Positions 9,166-18,141 of a stretch of DNA of 64,000 nt are shown piece by piece. The notes below the pieces were generated by a model, which worked only from the letters and a program-made list of their open reading frames with translations, was not told where the DNA came from and did not search any database. Both the position numbers and the translations under genes were made by a program. The stretch comes from Cellulophaga fucicola (GTDB lineage: Bacteria > Bacteroidota > Bacteroidia > Flavobacteriales > Flavobacteriaceae), in assembly GCF_900119145.1 (NCBI RefSeq), contig NZ_FPIY01000003.1:62001-126000 (forward strand). Reading direction: 5' to 3'. Numbering within the stretch: position 1 is the first letter of the stretch; each line of letters starts with the position of its first letter.

Positions 9166-9930
9166 TCAGCTTTTATTTACAATTGTACTACTTGCTTGTG
9201 CCGTACTCATAACTACCAAATCTGCAATATTTACGTGGTATGGTCTTGTAACTACAAAATGTATAATATCTGCAATATCTTCTGGTTGCAAAGGAGTAAA
9301 ACCTTGGTAAACTTTATCTGCTTTTGCCATATTTCCTTTAAATCTTACTTCACTAAACTCAGTCTCTACCATTCCTGGGTTTACTGCGCCAACCCTAATA
9401 TTAAACGGATTTAAGTCTATTCGCATTCCCTGATTTATTGCATCTACAGCGTGTTTACTTGCGCAATACACATTACCATTTGGATACACCTCTTTGCCTG
9501 CTGTAGAACCAATATTTATAATATGTCCAGATTTTTTAGCCGTCATTTTAGGAATTATAGCCTTAGAAACATACAACAAACCTTTAACGTTTATATCTAA
9601 CATAGCATCCCAATCTTCTAGACTACCTTCTTGTATAGGTTCTAAACCGTGTGCATTACCTGCATTATTTATTAGAATATCTACATTAGCAAATTCTGGT
9701 GGCAAAGAATCTATTTGCGTTATTACAGCCGATTTTTCTCTTACATCAAAATTTAAAGTATGTACTGCTACATCTTTTTCTAACTCTTTTTTTAATGCAT
9801 CTAAACGGTCTTGCCTACGTCCGCAAAGCACAACGTCTATATTGTTTTTAGCAAATATTTTAGCGGTTGCCATACCAATACCGCTTGTAGCACCAGTTAT
9901 TAGTGCAATTTTATTTTTATTCATTTTCAT
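9166..9930 (-). CDS. Short-chain dehydrogenase/reductase
   Basis: Classical SDR, 254 aa, with the cofactor motif TGATSGIG (12-19), NNAG (88-91), catalytic Ser in NIGSTAG (S142) and YCASK (Y155, K159). The Arg pair in LCGRRQDR favours NADP(H). The pattern resembles YdfG-type 3-hydroxy-acid / serine dehydrogenases, but the substrate is not fixed by sequence. Translation may start at M1 or at M3 (MNKNKIALITG). It follows the aldo/keto reductase by only 6 nt after that gene's stop, so both reductases are likely cotranscribed, perhaps as a carbonyl-detoxification or general-redox pair (inference). Confidence 0.9.
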   Translation of the reverse strand: MKMNKNKIALITGATSGIGMATAKIFAKNNIDVVLCGRRQDRLDALKKELEKDVAVHTLNFDVREKSAVITQIDSLPPEFANVDILINNAGNAHGLEPIQEGSLEDWDAMLDINVKGLLYVSKAIIPKMTAKKSGHIINIGSTAGKEVYPNGNVYCASKHAVDAINQGMRIDLNPFNIRVGAVNPGMVETEFSEVRFKGNMAKADKVYQGFTPLQPEDIADIIHFVVTRPYHVNIADLVVMSTAQASSTIVNKS

Positions 9931-9936
9931 CTATTT

Positions 9937-10812
9937 TTAAGGTACAGGGTGCCCTTGACTAGCTTTTAATAAAATAAACCAATCTTCTAATTCTAAATTA
10001 ATATGTAATGCGCCAACTGAGGCAGTTATACGCTCTGGTGTTGCTGTCCCAACTACAGGATGTACGTTAGCAGGGTGTTTTAAAACCCAAGCCAACAACA
10101 ACTGATCTTCGGTTGCGTTATATTTTTTGGTTAATGAACTTAAAGCTTCTTTTATACGAGTAGTTTGCTCATTTTTTGTTTTAAAATAAGACCCTAAAGA
10201 ACTCCAAGCCATTGCCATTCTTTTATTTGTAATACAGTCATCTAAAATACCGTCATACATAACAGTGTTTTGGGTTAATGAAAACTCTACTTGGTTACCT
10301 AAAACAGGAACCGCAGTCTCAATCATTTGTATTTGCGAAGGTGTAAAATTAGAGACTCCAAAATCTATTATTTTACCCTGGCTTTTAAGCTGATAAATAG
10401 CCTCTGATATTTCTAAAGGATGCATTAACGGGCCAGGTCTGTGCAGTAATAAAAAATCTAAATAATCTGTTTTTAAATTTTTTAAAGATTGATGAACCGA
10501 TTCAATAATATATTCCTTATTGTATTGGTAATGTCCAATTTTAGCCTCTCTGGCATCGCAAACGTGCTGTATTCCACATTTACTTATAAGTTGTATATTA
10601 TCTCTAGAAATGCTGCTATTTGCAAAAGCTTCACCAAACATAGCCTCATTTGTATAGCCACCATAAATATCTGCATGGTCAAAAGTGGTAATACCTGCAT
10701 CTAAAGAATGTTGCATTAGTTTTATAATTTCTGACTCAGATAAGTTTTTTCCCCAGCTTCCCCAGGTCATTGTACCTGCTATAATTCTCGAGTAATTTTG
10801 TGTTGTCTTCAT
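9937..10812 (-). CDS. Aldo/keto reductase
   Basis: NADPH-dependent aldo/keto reductase of the YdhF-like group, 291 aa from the ATG at 10812 (MKTTQNYSRIIAG). An upstream in-frame start at 10848 would add 12 hydrophobic residues that do not belong to the family and was not chosen. Catalytic tetrad: D45 and Y50 in FDHADIYGG, K78 in ISKCG, and His in FLLLHRPGP; GVSNFTPSQ and the C-terminal VGTATPERI cofactor-phosphate segment are also seen. First gene of a two-gene unit with the SDR. Substrate unknown. Confidence 0.9.
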   Translation of the reverse strand: MKTTQNYSRIIAGTMTWGSWGKNLSESEIIKLMQHSLDAGITTFDHADIYGGYTNEAMFGEAFANSSISRDNIQLISKCGIQHVCDAREAKIGHYQYNKEYIIESVHQSLKNLKTDYLDFLLLHRPGPLMHPLEISEAIYQLKSQGKIIDFGVSNFTPSQIQMIETAVPVLGNQVEFSLTQNTVMYDGILDDCITNKRMAMAWSSLGSYFKTKNEQTTRIKEALSSLTKKYNATEDQLLLAWVLKHPANVHPVVGTATPERITASVGALHINLELEDWFILLKASQGHPVP

Positions 10813-10957
10813 AATAGTTGTAAAAGTAAAAAATAAAATCTCCAACAAATAACAATAGAAAATGAATTATAGTAAGAAGTATTTTATTAACGTCCTTTTA
10901 TATTTTAGAGTTTTTTCTTAACTTCATTAAGTTGATTGTTTAACAAACGACTTAATT

Positions 10958-11311
10958 ATGAAAAATCTCATACTCATACTTTTCTTTTTAAACTCTTACA
11001 ATTGTTTTTCTCAACAAAACAATTCTAAAACTATACAAGAAATTAAACAAACTACAGAATACAAAGAATGGCATTCCGCGTTACTAGCCTATACCCTTTT
11101 TAATTATAAAAAATTTAACCTTACAACATCAAAAGTTTTAAATAAAAGTAGTTATTATTATATTCTAAATGAATTAGGAGATAACAAGGCTGAAAAGAGC
11201 TATGCTTTTAGAAAAAAACTAGCTACTTATGACTTAAACTTATCTCCAGATGAAGTTTCTAGTATATTTATACAACCGATTACTCTTGAAGCTAAAGAAA
11301 AAATGAACTAA
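10958..11311 (+). CDS. Small exported protein, unknown function
   Basis: 117 aa with an evident signal peptide (MKNLILILFFLNSYNCFSQ, cleavage likely before or after the SQ). It could alternatively be processed differently at C17. The mature part is helical and rich in Lys, Tyr and Asn, with no motif I recognise. It is a monocistronic + strand gene between the divergent reductase operon and the bat operon; base composition is even more AT-rich than its neighbours. Homology is unknown to me. Confidence 0.6.
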   Translation: MKNLILILFFLNSYNCFSQQNNSKTIQEIKQTTEYKEWHSALLAYTLFNYKKFNLTTSKVLNKSSYYYILNELGDNKAEKSYAFRKKLATYDLNLSPDEVSSIFIQPITLEAKEKMN

Positions 11312-11505
11312 TTTTTTGTCTGGTTTTAAAAACTTTTTTCAACTTTTTAAGTACATTCAAAAAATCCTCCTTTTAACTGCTATCACCTGTTTTTCATAAC
11401 ACTATGTGAAAATTAGAAATTAATTCCTTAAATAGTTCATAATAATAGTAGTATTACGCAACATTTAACCTATTATTAACAGCAGAAACGCAAATAAATT
11501 TAGAT

Positions 11506-11536
11506 TTTGCGTGTTATTAAATACTTTTATATTTTG
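11506..11536 (+). promoter_or_regulatory. Candidate promoter of the moxR-bat operon
   Basis: TTTG at 11506-11509 and TATATTTTG at 11528-11536, separated by 18 nt, approximate the Bacteroidota -33 TTTG / -7 TAnnTTTG promoter (the -7 box is one base long). The box ends 21 nt before the moxR ATG. Confidence 0.4.
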
Positions 11537-11557
11537 CACAACAATTTTTAATGGCTT

Positions 11558-12559
11558 ATGGAAGAAAATACTACAGTAGATATTAGTGCGGTTAATGAGA
11601 AGATAGCTCAAGAAAGTGCTTTTATAGATCTACTAATGCTAGAGATGAACAAAGTAATTGTGGGTCAAAAGCATATGGTAGAACGCCTACTAATTGGGTT
11701 GCTTGGTCAAGGTCACATTTTATTAGAAGGTGTACCTGGATTAGCAAAAACACTTGCAATTAACACTTTATCTAAAGCCGTAAAAGGCAAGTTTAGTAGA
11801 ATACAATTTACACCAGATCTTTTGCCTGCAGATGTTGTAGGTACTATGATTTTTAATATGAAAGAGAATGATTTCTCTATTAAAAAAGGTCCAATTTTTG
11901 CAAATTTTGTTTTAGCAGATGAAATTAACAGAGCTCCTGCAAAAGTACAGTCGGCATTACTAGAGGCTATGCAAGAAAAGCAAGTTACTATTGGTGATGA
12001 AACTTTTGTTTTAGAAAAGCCTTTTCTAGTAATGGCTACGCAAAACCCTGTAGAACAAGAAGGTACTTACCCATTGCCAGAAGCACAGGTTGACCGTTTT
12101 ATGCTAAAAACAGTAATTGATTATCCTAAATTAAACGAGGAACAATTAATTATGCGTCAAAACTTAACTGGTTCTTATGACGAGGTTAAACCAGTTGTAA
12201 CTGTACAGCAAATTCTAAATGCACAAAAAGCAGTTAGAGAGGTTTATATGGATGAAAAGATTGAAAAATACATTCTAGACATCATATTTGCAACACGTTA
12301 CCCAGAAAAATACAACCTAGAAAGCTTAAAACCACTTATTAGTTTTGGAGCATCTCCGCGTGGTAGTATAAACTTAGCTACTGCAGCAAAATGTTATGCT
12401 TTTATAAAACGTAGAGGTTATGTTATTCCTGAAGATGTTAGAGCAATTGTGCATGACGTTTTAAGACACAGAATTGGAATTACATATGAGGCTGAAGCAG
12501 AAAATATTACTTCTGAAGAAATTATTAATAAGATTATAAACGAAGTAGAAGTGCCTTAG
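11558..12559 (+). CDS. MoxR-family AAA+ ATPase
   Basis: 333 aa AAA+ chaperone-like ATPase. Walker A GVPGLAKT (58-65), Walker B LADEINRAP, sensor ATQNPVEQEGTYPLPEAQVDRF-type segment (shown in part), and an Arg-finger region FGASPRG. MoxR ATPases work with von Willebrand A proteins to mature or insert partners such as metalloenzymes or envelope complexes. Here it heads the bat operon, in the order MoxR, DUF58, membrane protein, BatA, BatB, BatC, BatD, BatE, as known in Bacteroidota. An 81-nt gap follows before the DUF58 gene. Confidence 0.95.
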   Translation: MEENTTVDISAVNEKIAQESAFIDLLMLEMNKVIVGQKHMVERLLIGLLGQGHILLEGVPGLAKTLAINTLSKAVKGKFSRIQFTPDLLPADVVGTMIFNMKENDFSIKKGPIFANFVLADEINRAPAKVQSALLEAMQEKQVTIGDETFVLEKPFLVMATQNPVEQEGTYPLPEAQVDRFMLKTVIDYPKLNEEQLIMRQNLTGSYDEVKPVVTVQQILNAQKAVREVYMDEKIEKYILDIIFATRYPEKYNLESLKPLISFGASPRGSINLATAAKCYAFIKRRGYVIPEDVRAIVHDVLRHRIGITYEAEAENITSEEIINKIINEVEVP

Positions 12560-12640
12560 ATCAGTCATCAGTTATATGTCGTGGTTAACTGTTTTTAAAC
12601 ACAAGCCACTTACTAGTTAATGTACACTGCAAACTGAAGA

Positions 12641-13507
12641 ATGGATACTAAAGAATTACTTAAAAAAGTTCGTAAAATTGAGATAAAGACTAGACGTCTT
12701 TCCAACCATATTTTTGGTGGGGAATACCACTCTACGTTTAAGGGGCGTGGTATGACGTTTAGTGAGGTGCGCCAATACCAATTTGGAGACGATGTGCGCG
12801 CCATAGATTGGAACGTAACAGCACGCTATAACGAGCCATACATTAAGGTTTTTGAAGAAGAACGAGAACTTACAATGATGCTTATGGTAGACGTAAGTGG
12901 ATCCGAAAACTTTGGAACTACCAATCAATTTAAAAAAGATGTTGTTACAGAAATATCTGCTACACTTACCTTTTCTGCATTGCAAAATAACGATAAGGTT
13001 GGGTTAATCTTATTTTCTGATCAAGTAGAACTTTTTATTCCGCCTAAAAAAGGAAAAAGTCACGCACTGCGTATTATTAGAGAACTTTTAGAGTTTAAAC
13101 CTAAAAGCACTAAAACCAACTTAACAGAAGCTTTAAAATATTTAACCAACGTAATGAAAAAGAAAGCCATTATTTTTGTGCTATCAGATTTTATTACCGA
13201 AGACTATTTACAAACCCTGCGTATAACAGGTAAAAAGCACGATGTTACGGGCATACGTATTTATGATGAACGAGAAGAAACGATACCTAATATTGGTATG
13301 GTACAAATGCAAGATGCCGAAACTGGAGCTATACAACTAGTAAATACACAATCTAAAAAAGTAAGACTAGCTTACGGTAAGCACTACCAAGATAAAGTGA
13401 CTTATTTTAAAGAAACATTTACCAAATCTGGTTGCGGCACACTAAGCTGTAGAGTAGATGAGAGTTATGTTAAAAAATTATTAGGCTATTTTAAGCGAAG
13501 AGGATAA
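12641..13507 (+). CDS. DUF58 domain protein of the bat operon
   Basis: 288 aa soluble protein with the DUF58 signature region DVRAIDWNVTARYNEPYIK, followed by a vWA-like fold: LMVDVSGSENFG (an incomplete MIDAS, DxSxS then E), and LSDFITEDY. DUF58 proteins always pair with MoxR ATPases and probably present substrates to them. Its stop shares one base with the next start (TAATG), so the membrane protein gene after it is translationally coupled. Confidence 0.9.
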   Translation: MDTKELLKKVRKIEIKTRRLSNHIFGGEYHSTFKGRGMTFSEVRQYQFGDDVRAIDWNVTARYNEPYIKVFEEERELTMMLMVDVSGSENFGTTNQFKKDVVTEISATLTFSALQNNDKVGLILFSDQVELFIPPKKGKSHALRIIRELLEFKPKSTKTNLTEALKYLTNVMKKKAIIFVLSDFITEDYLQTLRITGKKHDVTGIRIYDEREETIPNIGMVQMQDAETGAIQLVNTQSKKVRLAYGKHYQDKVTYFKETFTKSGCGTLSCRVDESYVKKLLGYFKRRG

Positions 13508-15180
13508 TGACAATTATTAAAGATCAAATAAAGAATAATAGTAACACATTGCTAAAAACAATGTGTGCCCTTGTGTGTCTTTTTTTAGGTTCGTTTATTA
13601 GCTACTCGCAAAATAAACCAAAAATAACCGCAGACATAGACACTACAACTATTAGAATTGGCGAACAAATAAAGTATACCATTTTAGTAGATGCCGATTC
13701 TACAGCGCAAGTTATATTTCCTGAAGACCAAACCTTTTCCCCTTTAGAAATGGTTGAAGCATTAGAAATAGACACTACAAAATACAAAGACCGCATTACT
13801 TTACAACGTGCGTATGCATTAACTCAGTTTGATTCTGGTGCGTACACAATACCAAGACAACGAATAGATGTAAACGGACAAGCTTTTTTTACAGACTCTT
13901 TAAGAGTAAATGTTGGTACAGTTAAAGTAGATACTTTTGCTCAAAAAATGTACGACATAAAGCCACTTATAGAAGTGCAAAAGCCATCTACATTTCCTTG
14001 GTTACTTGTTTCTATTATTGTGGTAAGCTTGTTACTTGTTGTCTTTTTAATCTATTGGTTTATTCTACGAAAAAAACCATTAACAGAACAAGAAAAAATA
14101 GCATTATTACCACCATATGATCGTGCTTTAATAGAACTTAAAAAATTAGAGAATTCTAAATATATTATTCAGGATGAGTACAAAGAGTATTATTCTGAAC
14201 TTACTACAATTGTACGTTCTTATTTAGAAGAAGATGTAAAAATATCTGCTCTAGAGAGTACAACAGATCAGCTTATAAGCAAATTAGAAATGCTTAAAGA
14301 TGCCGGACAGTTAAAACTAGACAACGATACAATCTCACAATTTAAGCGTGTATTACAAACTGCCGATTTAGTAAAATTTGCGAAGAAAAAACCAGAAACG
14401 TCTATTGCAGAGCAAGACCGTATGGCTATTGCACAAATTGTTGAAAAAACACACGAAGCTTTACCAGAGCCTACAGAAGAAGAATTGCTTAAGAATGAGG
14501 AATACTTAGAAGAACAGGCTCGAAAAAAAGAAAAGAAAAAATGGATTATTGCCATTGCTACTTTTGTTGGCGCATTGTTAATTGCTACAGGTGTTCTTGT
14601 AAAAGTTTACGGTTTTAAAACAGTTAAAGACACTGCTTTAGGACACCCTGTTAAAGAACTTTTAGAGAGCGATTGGGTACAGAGTTCTTATGGCTACCCA
14701 CCAATACATATAGAAACACCTAAGGTATTGGTTAGGCAAACTGTTGATTTACCTGAAGAGGCAAAAACTGTTATTAAAGAACTACAGTTGTTTACATACA
14801 ATAGCAACAACACATTATTTGCTGTTAGCGTTTCATCATCAACTTTTGCAAATCCAGAAACAGACCCAGATTTTAATCAGGTTGCAGAACAAGTTTTACA
14901 AAAACTAGAAGCTTCTGGCGCTAAAAACATTACAACAAAACAAGAAGAATTTACAACCTTTATATCAGAATCTAAAGGCCTTAAAATATATGGGTCGGGT
15001 AAATTTAAAACACCTAAATCTGATGAATTGGTTAACGGAGAATACGCTTTAATTTGCTTTGGAGGTAAAGGTTTTCAGCAGCAAATACTTATCACTTATT
15101 TAGCAGACGATATCTACGCTAAAGAAATTGCAGAACGTATTTTTAATTCAATTGAAGTTAAAGAAGATAAAACAGAATAA
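13507..15180 (+). CDS. Bat operon membrane protein with DUF4381-like core
   Basis: 557 aa. A signal-anchor or signal peptide is at ~15-34 (LLKTMCALVCLFLGSF), then an extracytoplasmic beta-rich domain (~38-150, IRIGEQIKYTI as in BatD-type Ig-like modules), a TM helix at ~165-187, a cytoplasmic helical part (PPYDRALIELKKL, ~202-340) resembling DUF4381, a second TM at ~346-368, and a final extracytoplasmic domain of ~190 residues. Its position between DUF58 and BatA, with 1-nt overlap upstream and direct abutment downstream, shows it is an integral part of the operon; it is the least characterised member. Naming is by context and topology. Confidence 0.75.
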   Translation: MTIIKDQIKNNSNTLLKTMCALVCLFLGSFISYSQNKPKITADIDTTTIRIGEQIKYTILVDADSTAQVIFPEDQTFSPLEMVEALEIDTTKYKDRITLQRAYALTQFDSGAYTIPRQRIDVNGQAFFTDSLRVNVGTVKVDTFAQKMYDIKPLIEVQKPSTFPWLLVSIIVVSLLLVVFLIYWFILRKKPLTEQEKIALLPPYDRALIELKKLENSKYIIQDEYKEYYSELTTIVRSYLEEDVKISALESTTDQLISKLEMLKDAGQLKLDNDTISQFKRVLQTADLVKFAKKKPETSIAEQDRMAIAQIVEKTHEALPEPTEEELLKNEEYLEEQARKKEKKKWIIAIATFVGALLIATGVLVKVYGFKTVKDTALGHPVKELLESDWVQSSYGYPPIHIETPKVLVRQTVDLPEEAKTVIKELQLFTYNSNNTLFAVSVSSSTFANPETDPDFNQVAEQVLQKLEASGAKNITTKQEEFTTFISESKGLKIYGSGKFKTPKSDELVNGEYALICFGGKGFQQQILITYLADDIYAKEIAERIFNSIEVKEDKTE

Positions 15181-16179
15181 ATGTTAGAGAATATCACTTT
15201 TGCTAATCCTCAGCTTTTTTGGTTGCTATTATTGCTACCATTGGCTATGCTATGGTATTTCTTTAAACGCAAAGAAGAAACTGCTGCTTTAAAAATATCT
15301 AGCATTAAAGGTTTTACAGATACTAGTATTTTAGCCAAACTAAAACCACTACTTTTTATATTTCGGTTATTGGCTTTAGCAGCCATTATAACTGCATTAG
15401 CAAGACCACAAACAAAAGATGTATCTACTAGAACAAAAACTACTAAAGGTATAGATATTGTTATGGCTATAGATGTATCTTCTAGTATGTTGGCTAGAGA
15501 TTTAAAACCAGACAGATTAACTGCCCTAAAACAGGTTGCAGCAGAATTTATTAAAAAGAGACCTAACGACCGTATTGGCTTGGTAGCTTATGCTGGCGAG
15601 AGTTATACAAAAACACCAATTACTAGTGACAAGTCTATAGTACTATCTTCTTTAAGACAAATTACACACGGACAGTTAGAAGACGGCACAGCAATTGGCA
15701 TGGGGTTAGCAACTGCGGTAAACAGATTAAAGGATAGCAAGTCTAAAAGTAAAGTTATAATTCTGCTTACAGATGGTGTAAATAACTCTGGTTTTATAGA
15801 GCCTAAAACTGCTGCAGATTTAGCTGTAGAGTACAAAATAAAAACATATACCATTGGCCTAGGTACAAATGGCAATGCATTAACACCTATTGCTTTTAAT
15901 CCAGACCACACCTATAGGTATGGTATGAGGCAGGTAGAGATTGACGAAAAATTACTTGAAGAAATAGCACAAGTTACAGGCGGAAAATATTTTAGAGCCA
16001 CTGACAATAAAAAGTTAGCTGCTATTTATGATGAAATTAATAAGCTAGAAAAAACAGATATAGAAGAAATTAAATACACCAATTTTGAAGAAAAATTTAG
16101 ACCTTTAATTCTTTTGGCTTGTATTTTGCTTTTACTAGAATGGGTAATGCGCAACACATTATTTAGAAGTTTTATCTAA
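15181..16179 (+). CDS. batA: BatA, membrane von Willebrand A protein
   Basis: 332 aa. Two N-terminal TM helices (~10-28, ~55-74), a periplasmic or cytoplasmic-face vWA domain with an intact MIDAS DVSSS (98-102), the Thr of TAIG, and LLTDGVNNSG, then a C-terminal TM helix (LILLACILLLLEWV). This is the aerotolerance/Bat protein A layout. It starts directly after the preceding stop codon, and BatB follows after 22 nt. BatA and BatB are paralogues that are thought to form a complex in the inner membrane; the biochemical role is not settled. Confidence 0.93.
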   Translation: MLENITFANPQLFWLLLLLPLAMLWYFFKRKEETAALKISSIKGFTDTSILAKLKPLLFIFRLLALAAIITALARPQTKDVSTRTKTTKGIDIVMAIDVSSSMLARDLKPDRLTALKQVAAEFIKKRPNDRIGLVAYAGESYTKTPITSDKSIVLSSLRQITHGQLEDGTAIGMGLATAVNRLKDSKSKSKVIILLTDGVNNSGFIEPKTAADLAVEYKIKTYTIGLGTNGNALTPIAFNPDHTYRYGMRQVEIDEKLLEEIAQVTGGKYFRATDNKKLAAIYDEINKLEKTDIEEIKYTNFEEKFRPLILLACILLLLEWVMRNTLFRSFI

Positions 16180-16201
16180 ACAATAAGATTAAGAAAGACA
16201 A

Positions 16202-17248
16202 ATGATACAAATAGACGAAAAATCATATTTCTATTTACTTTTCATCATTCCTGTAATGGTGATCATCTTTGTGCTACTCCTAATCTGGAAAAAAAGAGCG
16301 CAAAAGAAATTTGCAAATTCTCATTTATTAAAAAGGTTAACCCCAACAAAATCTGGCTTTAAATCAATCTTAAAATTTACTGTTTTTATTTTAGGCTTAA
16401 CACTCTTAATTATAGGTTTAACAAACCCCAAGATTGGCACAACGCTAGAAACAGTAAAAAGAGAAGGTGTAGATATTGTATTTGCCGTAGATGTATCTAA
16501 AAGTATGTTGGCAGAAGATATTGCCCCAAGTAGATTAGCAAAAGCAAAACGCATAGTATCAGAAGTTATATCACAACTTGGCAGCGACCGTATTGGTATT
16601 ATAGCCTATGCAGGACAAGCATATCCACAATTGCCAATTACAACAGACTATGGCGCTGCAAAAATGTTTTTACAAGGTTTAAACACCGATATGCTTTCTT
16701 CTCAAGGTACAGCTATAAACCAAGCGTTAGATTTAGCATCTACCTATTATGATGATGACGAACAAACCAACAGAGTTTTGTTTATTATCTCTGACGGAGA
16801 AGACCATTCTGAAGGCTCTACAGCAGGTCCTGTAGAAAAAGCAGTAGACCAAGGCATTAAAATATTTACCATTGGTGTTGGATCTGAAAAAGGAGCACCA
16901 ATTCCTATAAAAAGAAACGGCGTTCTAGAAAGTCTTAAAAAAGATTTACAAGGCGATGTTGTTATTACCAAACTAAACAAAGATGTTCTAGAAGATATTG
17001 CAGATGACGGAAACGGACAATATATAGATGGTACAAATACAGAAACTGCTGTAAATATTATAAAAGAAGAATTAAATAAAATGGATAAAACCGAGTTTGA
17101 AGCCAAACAATTTTCTGAATACAAAGACCAGTTTCAATGGTTTATTGGCGCAGGATTGTTCTTCTTGTTTTTAGACATTTTTCTTTTAGACCGAAAAACA
17201 AAATGGCTTCAAAAACTTAATTTGTTTAACGAAAAAGAAGTAGAATAA
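16202..17248 (+). CDS. batB: BatB, membrane von Willebrand A protein
   Basis: 348 aa paralogue of BatA with two N-terminal TM helices (~10-29, ~57-73), the MIDAS DVSKS (97-101), ISDGEDHSEG, and a C-terminal TM helix (FIGAGLFFLFLDIFLL). It lies between batA (22-nt gap) and batC, whose ATG follows the stop immediately. Both vWA proteins keep the metal-site residues, which favours metal-dependent ligand binding for both. Confidence 0.93.
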   Translation: MIQIDEKSYFYLLFIIPVMVIIFVLLLIWKKRAQKKFANSHLLKRLTPTKSGFKSILKFTVFILGLTLLIIGLTNPKIGTTLETVKREGVDIVFAVDVSKSMLAEDIAPSRLAKAKRIVSEVISQLGSDRIGIIAYAGQAYPQLPITTDYGAAKMFLQGLNTDMLSSQGTAINQALDLASTYYDDDEQTNRVLFIISDGEDHSEGSTAGPVEKAVDQGIKIFTIGVGSEKGAPIPIKRNGVLESLKKDLQGDVVITKLNKDVLEDIADDGNGQYIDGTNTETAVNIIKEELNKMDKTEFEAKQFSEYKDQFQWFIGAGLFFLFLDIFLLDRKTKWLQKLNLFNEKEVE

Positions 17249-18133
17249 ATGAAAAAGCTAGTATACATTGTTTTTTTAGTAGGATGCTTTACTTATGCAC
17301 AAGATGCAGACGTTAAAGAAAAAGAAAAAGCATTAAACACATCTAAAACTCTAACTTGGGAAGCTAATAAAGAGTTATCTGAAAATAAGTTTGCTGAAGC
17401 AGAAGCAAACTACCGTAAGGCAATTTCTAAAAGTAATGGTAATGCCGCCGCACCTTATAACTTAGGTAATGCTTATTACAGTAACGAAACATATAGCGAG
17501 GCATTTGGCCGTTTTAAACAAGCTGGTGAATTAGCTACAAATAAAAAAGATAAACATAAGGCATACCACAATATGGGTAATGTTTTTATGAAAAATAAAG
17601 AGTACGAGAAAGCAGTAGAAGCCTACAAACAAGCCCTTAGAAACAACCCAACAGACGAGGAAACTAGGTATAACTTTGCCTTAGCAAAAGAAATGTTAAA
17701 AAAGCAACAAGACGAAGACAAGAAAAACGACCAAAATAAGGACGATAAAAAAGACAACAAAGAAGACCAAAAAGATAAAAACGAAGACAAAGAAAAGAAC
17801 GAAGGAGACGGAGACGATAAAAAAGACGACCAAGGAAAAGACAAAGACAAGAAAGACGGCGAGGATAAAAAAGATAAGGGAGACGAAGGCGACAAGGAGA
17901 ACAAAGACGATAAAGATGGTAAGGGTGATGATGATAAAAAAGATCAGAAAAAACCTAATGATAAAGGTGATAAGCCGCAAGAACAGCAGCAACAACCAAG
18001 ACCAAACCAATTATCTAAACAACAGGTTCAGAACTTGCTAAAGGCAATGCAGAACGAAGAAAAGAAAGTTCAAGAAAAAATGGACGCTAAAAAGGTAAAA
18101 GGCGCTAAAGTAAAGAACGAAAAAGATTGGTAG
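17249..18133 (+). CDS. batC: BatC, TPR protein with long Lys/Asp/Glu-rich tail
   Basis: 294 aa. Signal peptide (~1-17, ending TYAQ), then two or three TPR repeats (~33-150: AEANYRKAIS, PYNLGNAYYSNE, AYKQALRNNPTDEE). From about residue 150 to 245 the chain is almost only K, D, E, N and G (DKKNDQNKDDKKDNKEDQ and similar), an unfolded polyampholyte, then a Gln/Pro part and a basic helix (QQVQNLLKAMQNEEKK). The tail is unusually long. The gene abuts batB and its stop lies 8 nt before the batD ATG. Confidence 0.88.
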   Translation: MKKLVYIVFLVGCFTYAQDADVKEKEKALNTSKTLTWEANKELSENKFAEAEANYRKAISKSNGNAAAPYNLGNAYYSNETYSEAFGRFKQAGELATNKKDKHKAYHNMGNVFMKNKEYEKAVEAYKQALRNNPTDEETRYNFALAKEMLKKQQDEDKKNDQNKDDKKDNKEDQKDKNEDKEKNEGDGDDKKDDQGKDKDKKDGEDKKDKGDEGDKENKDDKDGKGDDDKKDQKKPNDKGDKPQEQQQQPRPNQLSKQQVQNLLKAMQNEEKKVQEKMDAKKVKGAKVKNEKDW

Positions 18134-18141
18134 TAGATAAA

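Noticed and set aside
12613-12985. Two - strand open frames at the DUF58 gene start
   Set aside because: They overlap a clear conserved gene and have no coding features.
17623-18010. Long - strand open frames rich in Ser/Phe and Val/Phe opposite batC
   Set aside because: They mirror the A/G-only tail of batC; composition is an artefact and no start context or conservation is visible.
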